Source of the DNA: Hippophae tibetana
Taxonomy: Eukaryota > Streptophyta > Magnoliopsida > Rosales > Elaeagnaceae
Length of the DNA: 64,000 bases
Assembly (NCBI GenBank): GCA_037013495.1
Contig: CM072810.1
Span: 23,691,343 to 23,755,342, forward strand
Direction: 5' to 3'
Shown here: positions 58,511-64,000 of the stretch, one piece after another
Numbering within the stretch: the stretch's first letter is position 1
How the letters are laid out: each line of letters begins with the position of its first letter
Position numbers and translations under genes: made by a program
Notes under the pieces: generated by a model
Told to the model about the DNA's origin: nothing
Database searches by the model: none
Seen by the model: only the letters and a program-made list of their open reading frames with translations

Positions 58511-60659
58511 TCTTGGAAACAAGTGATGCAGTTCGAATAATTTCCCAATTGATTCATTTAATAGTAAGTTCACTGGCCTTGTATATGGATTTAGGCAAGG
58601 TAACTATGGCTTCAAAATGATAATGTAGGCTAACAACGATTTTCTCAATCTACTTTTTTCCCAAATAAGTGCATCCAAATTTTACGAGTAGTTGATAATG
58701 TTTGAAAAACCAGCATAGAATTTGTGCAAAGTTTCATCCTCTTGCATGATATAGAGTGCAAAATTTCTGTTCACCTACATATTTCTAGAATTATTTATTT
58801 TTGCTCAAATGCCTATATGAGTGGTCTCCAAAATGTTTCAAGTTGCTTGGAAGAAATAAAACGGTAAATTCATTGAAATAATCATTTTAGAACTCGGATT
58901 ACCTTTTTTTTAAATCCTAAAAAAAAGGTTTATTCTTTCTAAGAAATTGAGTAAATCTCTCGCAAAGTATAGATATTTTCTCTTCATTGGTATTAGATTC
59001 ATAATTTGACACAATTGTGTAAAAAATCGCTTCACTCAGACCATTATACTTGATGTCAATCAAGTCAAGCTCTTTCCGTCTGCGAAAGAGGATAGCTATC
59101 ATCTTGGAAACAAGTGATGCAGTTCGAATAATTTCCCTACTGATTCATTTAACAGTAAGTGCACAGGCCTTGTATATGGATTTAGCCAAGGTAACAATGG
59201 CTTGAAAATGATAATGTACGCTAACAACGATTTTCTCAATCTACTTTTTTCCCAAATATGTGCATCCAAATTTTACGAGTAGTTGATAATGTTTGAAAAA
59301 CCAGCATAGAATTTGTGCAAAGTTTCATCCTCTTGCATGATATAGAGCGCAAAATTTCTGTTCACCTATATATTTCTAGATTTATTTATTTTTGATCAAA
59401 TGGCTATATGAGTGGTCTCCAAAATGTTTCATGTTGCTTGGAAGAAATAAAACGGTAAATTCATTGAAATAATCATTTTAGAACTCGGATTACCTTTTTT
59501 TAAAATCGTAAAAAAAATGTTTATTGTTTCTAAGAAATTTAGTAAATCTATGGCAAAGAATAGATATTTTCTCTTCATTGGTATTAGATTCATCATTTGC
59601 ACAATTGTGTAAAAAATAGCTTCACTCAGACCACTATACTTGATGTCAATAATGTCAAGCTCTTTCCGTCTGCGAAAGTGGATAGCTATCATCTTGCAAA
59701 CAAATGATGCAGTTCGAATAATTTCCCAATTGATTCATTTAATAGTAAGTTGACTGGCCTTGTATATGGATTTAGGCAAGGTAACTATGGCTTGAAAATG
59801 ATAATGTAGGCTAACAACAATTTTCTCAATCTACTATTTTCCAAATAAATGCATCCAAATTTTACGAGTAGTTGATAATGTTTGAAAAACCTACATAGAA
59901 TTTGTGCAAGGTTCCATCCTCTTGCATGATATAGGGTGCAAAATTTCTGTTCACCTACATATTTCTAGAATTATTTATTTTTGCTCAAATGCCTATATGA
60001 GTGGTCTTCAAAATGTTTCAAGTTGCTTGGAAGAAATAAAACGGTAAATTCATTGAAATAATCATTTTAGAACTCGGATTACCTTTTTTTTAAATCCTAA
60101 AAAAAAGGTTTATTCTTTCTAAGAAATTGAGTAAATCTCTCGCAAAGTATAGATATTTTCTCTTCATTGGTATTAGATTCATAATTTGACACAATTGTGT
60201 AAAAAATCGCTTCACTCAGACCATTATACTTGATGTCAATCAAGTCAAGCTCTTTCCGTCTGCGAAAGTGGATAGCTATCATCTTGGAAAGAAGTGATGC
60301 AGTTCGAATAATTTTTCCAACTGATTCATTTAACAGTAAGTGCACAGGCCTTGTATATGGATTTAGCCAAGGTAACAATGGCTTGAAAATGATAATGTAG
60401 GCTAACAACGATTTTCTCAATCTACTTTTTTCCCAAATAAGTGCATCCAAATTTTATGAGTAGTTGATATTGTTTGAAAAACCTGCATAGAATTTGTGCA
60501 AGGTTTCATCCTCTTGCATGATATAGAGTGCAAAATTTCTGTTCACCTACATATTTCTAGATTTATTTATTTTTGCTCAAATGCCTATATGAGTGGTCTC
60601 CAAAATGTTTCAAGTTGCTTGGAAGAAATAAAACGGTAAATTCATTGAAATAATCATTT

Positions 60660-62750
60660 TAGAACTCGGATTACCTTTTTTTTAAATCCTAAAAAAAGGT
60701 TTATTCTTTCTAAGAAATTGAGTAAATCTCTCGCAAAGTATAGATATTTTCTCTTCATTGGTATTAGATTCATAATTTGACACAATTGTGTAAAAAATCG
60801 CTTCACTCAGACCATTATAATTGATGTCAATCAAGTCAAGCTCTTTCCGTCTGCGAAAGTGGATAGCTATCATCTTGGAAACAAGTGATGCAGTTCGAAT
60901 AATTTCCCAACTGATTCATTTAACAGTAAGTGCACAGGCCTTGTATATGGATTTAGCCAAGGTAACAATGGCTTGAAAATGATAATGTACGCTAACAACG
61001 ATTTTCTCAATCTACTTTTTTCCCAAATATGTGCATCCAAATTTTACGAGTAGTTGATAATGTTTGAAAAACCAGCATAGAATTTGTGCAAAGTTTCATC
61101 CTCTTGCATGATATAGAGTGCAAAATTTCTGTTCACCTACATATTTCTAGATTTATTTATTTTTGATCAAATGCCTATATGAGTGGTCTCCAAAATGTTT
61201 CATGTTGCTTGGAAGAAATAAAACGGTAAATTCATTGAAATAATCATTTTAGAACTCGGATTACCTTTTTTTAAAATCGTAAAAAAAAGGTTTATTCTTT
61301 CTAAGAAATTGAGTAAATCTCTGGCAAAGTATAGATATTTTCTCTTCATTGGTATTAGATTCATAATTTGACACAATTGTGTAAAAAATAGCTTCACTCA
61401 GACCATTATACTTGATGTCAATCAAGTCAAGCTCCTTCCGTCGGCGAAAGTGGATAGCTATCATCTTGGAAACAAATGATGCAGTTCGAATAATTTCCCA
61501 ATTGATTCATTTAATAGTAAGTTCACTGGCCTTGTATATGGATTTAGGCAAGGTAACTATGGCTTCAAAATGATAATGTAGGCTAACAACGATTTTCTCA
61601 ATCTACTTTTTTCCCAAATAAGTGCATCCAAATTTTATGAGTAGTTGATATTGTTTGAAAAACCTGCATAGAATTTGTGCAAGGTTTCATCCTCTTGCAT
61701 GATATAGAGTGCAAAATTTCTGTTCACCTACATATTTCTAGATTTATTTATTTTTGCTCAAATGCCTATATGAGTGGTCTCCAAAATGTTTCAAGTTGCT
61801 TGGAAGAAATAAAACGGTAAATTCATTGAAATAATCATTTTAGAACTCGGATTACCTTTTTTTTAAATCCTAAAAAAAGGTTTATTCTTTCTAAGAAATT
61901 GAGTAAATCTCTCGCAAAGTATAGATATTTTCTCTTCATTGGTATTAGATTCATAATTTGACACAATTGTGTAAAAAATCGCTTCACTCAGACCATTATA
62001 ATTGATGTCAATCAAGTCAAGCTCTTTCCGTCTGCGAAAGTGGATAGCTATCATCTTGGAAACAAGTGATGCAGTTCGAATAATTTCCCAACTGATTCAT
62101 TTAACAGTAAGTGCACAGGCCTTGTATATGGATTTAGCCAAGGTAACAATGGCTTGAAAATGATAATGTACGCTAACAACGATTTTCTCAATCTACTTTT
62201 TTCCCAAATATGTGCATCCAAATTTTACGAGTAGTTGATAATGTTTGAAAAACCAGCATAGAATTTGTGCAAAGTTTCATCCTCTTGCATGATATAGAGT
62301 GCAAAATTTCTGTTCACCTACATATTTCTAGATTTATTTATTTTTGATCAAATGCCTATATGAGTGGTCTCCAAAATGTTTCATGTTGCTTGGAAGAAAT
62401 AAAACGGTAAATTCATTGAAATAATCATTTTAGAACTCGGATTACCTTTTTTTAAAATCGTAAAAAAAAGGTTTATTCTTTCTAAGAAATTGAGTAAATC
62501 TCTGGCAAAGTATAGATATTTTCTCTTCATTGGTATTAGATTCATAATTTGACACAATTGTGTAAAAAATAGCTTCACTCAGACCATTATACTTGATGTC
62601 AATCAAGTCAAGCTCCTTCCGTCGGCGAAAGTGGATAGCTATCATCTTGGAAACAAATGATGCAGTTCGAATAATTTCCCAATTGATTCATTTAATAGTA
62701 AGTTCACTGGCCTTGTATATGGATTTAGGCAAGGTAACTATGGCTTCAAA
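60660..62750 (+). repeat. 2-mer higher-order repeat, period 1,181 bp (second block)
   Basis: The variant GCTCCTTCCGTCGGCGAAAG occurs at 61,431 and 62,612, exactly 1,181 bp apart, inside two nearly identical dimers. An AATTTTTCCAACTG variant at about 60,310 and 63,852 indicates a wider 6-unit (~3.54 kb) correspondence spanning this block. Confidence 0.85.
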
Positions 62751-64000
62751 ATGATAATGTAGGCTAACAACGATTTTCTCAATCTACTTTTTTCCCAAAT
62801 AAGTGCATCCAAATTTTACGAGTAGTTGATAATGTTTGAAAAACCAGCATAGAATTTGTGCAAAGTTTCATCCTCTTGCATGATATAGAGTGCAAAATTT
62901 CTGTTCAGCTACATATTTCTAGATTTATTTATTTTTGATCAAATGCCTATATGAGTGGTCTCCAAAATGTTTCAAGTTGCTTGGAAGAAATGAAATGGTA
63001 AATTCATTGAAATAATCATTTTAGAGCTCGGATTACCTTTTTTTTAAATCCTAAAAAAAAGGTTTATTGTTTCTAAGAAATTTAGTAAATCTATGGCAAA
63101 GAATAGATATTTTCTCTTCATTGGTATTAGATTCATCATTTGCACAATTGTGTCAAAAATAGCTTCACTCAGACCACTATACTTGATGTCAATAATGTCA
63201 AGCTCTTTCCGTCTGCGAAAGTGGATAGCTATCATCTTGCAAACAATTGATGCAGTTGGAATAATTTGCCAACTGATTCATTTAATAGTAAGTTCACTGG
63301 CCTTGTATATGGATTTAGGCCAGGTAACTATGGCTTGAAAATGATAATGTAGGCTAACAACAATTTTCTCAATCTACTATTTTCCAAATAAATGCATCCA
63401 AATTTTACGAGTAGTTGATAATGTTTGAAAAATCTACATAGAATTTGTGCAAGGTTCCATCCTCTTGCATGATATAGGGTGCAAAATTTCTGTTCACCTA
63501 CATATTTCTAGAATTATTTATTTTTGCGCAAATGCCTATATGAGTGGTCTTCAAAATGTTTCAAGTTGCTTGGAAGAAATAAAACGGTAAATTCATTAAA
63601 ATAATCATTTTAGAACTCGGATTACCTTTTTTTTAAATCCTAAAAAAAGGTTTATTCTTTCTAAGAAATTGAGTAAATCTCTCGCAAAGTATAGATATTT
63701 TCTCTTCATTGGTATTAGATTCATAATTTGACACAATTGTGTAAAAAATCGCTTCACTCAGACCATTATACTTGATGTCAATCAAGTCAAGCTCTTTCCG
63801 TCTGCGAAAGTGGATAGCTATCATCTTGGAAACAAGTGATGCAGTTCGAATAATTTTTCCAACTGATTCATTTAACAGTAAGTGCACAGGCCTTGTATAT
63901 GGATTTAGCCAAGGTAACAATGGCTTGAAAATGATAATGTAGGCTAACAACGATTTTCTCAATCTACTTTTTTCCCAAATAAGTGCATCCAAATTTTATG

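Larger units (their letters stand above)
55093..64000 (+). repeat. 591-bp satellite array, right part
   Basis: About 15 further monomers continue in the same phase and orientation after the retroelement and run off the window. Many carry GTGTAAAAAATCGCTTC, GTAAGTGCACAGG, TTTTATGAGTAGTTGATATTG and ATTTTTGATCAAATGCC variants. The first of these occur also in the last units left of the element, so both flanks belong to one subfamily of the array. Confidence 0.96.

Noticed and set aside
60097-60450. Longer minus-strand frame of 117-119 codons in right-hand monomers
   Set aside because: It is a chance fusion of two short frames seen separately in other units and has no recognisable domain.
1-64000. 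CENP-B box in the satellite
   Set aside because: I looked for TTCG....A..CGGG-like matches in the monomer and found none. The 20-bp palindrome is unrelated.

Overview
The window is plant nuclear DNA made of two things only: a long head-to-tail satellite array and one large LTR retrotransposon inserted in it. I see no host protein gene, tRNA or rRNA. A eudicot is likely, judging from the Athila-type Ty3/Gypsy element, its tRNA-Asp primer site, and the AT-rich array of long monomers. I cannot name the species or match the satellite to a named family.

Satellite: positions 1-41,894 and 55,093-64,000 hold roughly 86 copies of a ~591-bp monomer (590-592), all in the same orientation. The array runs off both ends of the window. 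Copies group into sequence classes, and runs of copies are duplicated as higher-order blocks of different sizes. The clearest are 1-mers (~0.8-2.4 kb), mixed 2- and 3-mers (2.4-6.4 kb), a 9-mer of 5,320 bp present twice (~6.4-17.0 kb), a 4-mer of 2,366 bp (~17.2-21.2 kb), a 3-mer of 1,772 bp (~22-25 kb), a 7-mer of 4,135 bp with a 3-mer nested in it (~25.4-33.0 kb), 3- and 6-mers (33.4-39 kb), and 2-mers of 1,181 bp right of the retroelement. Most monomers carry a perfect 20-bp palindrome (TTTGACACAATTGTGTCAAA) and a 10-bp palindrome (GATAGCTATC).

Retroelement: 41,895-55,087 (13.2 kb) is an Athila/Cyclops-like Ty3/Gypsy element on the + strand. It is flanked by a GATAG target-site duplication, and its outer ends are TGATGA and TCATCA. 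It landed exactly at the centre of the GATAGCTATC palindrome of one monomer. Layout: 5' LTR, tRNA-Asp primer-binding site, structured leader, a first gag-like region (broken), a short spacer, a second gag gene, pol (protease, reverse transcriptase, RNase H, integrase), a ~1.9-kb non-coding region with an internal polypurine-like copy, a terminal polypurine tract, 3' LTR. About a dozen substitutions between the LTRs suggest an insertion a few hundred thousand years old. The element is treated as a fossil: it is broken, with at least two breaks visible.

The most interesting signals are the mosaic higher-order structure of the satellite, its dyad-symmetric motifs (one used as the insertion site), the two gag regions that each lead to the same kind of 3' stem-loop module, and a leader RNA with two stems whose sequences differ but whose pairing is kept.
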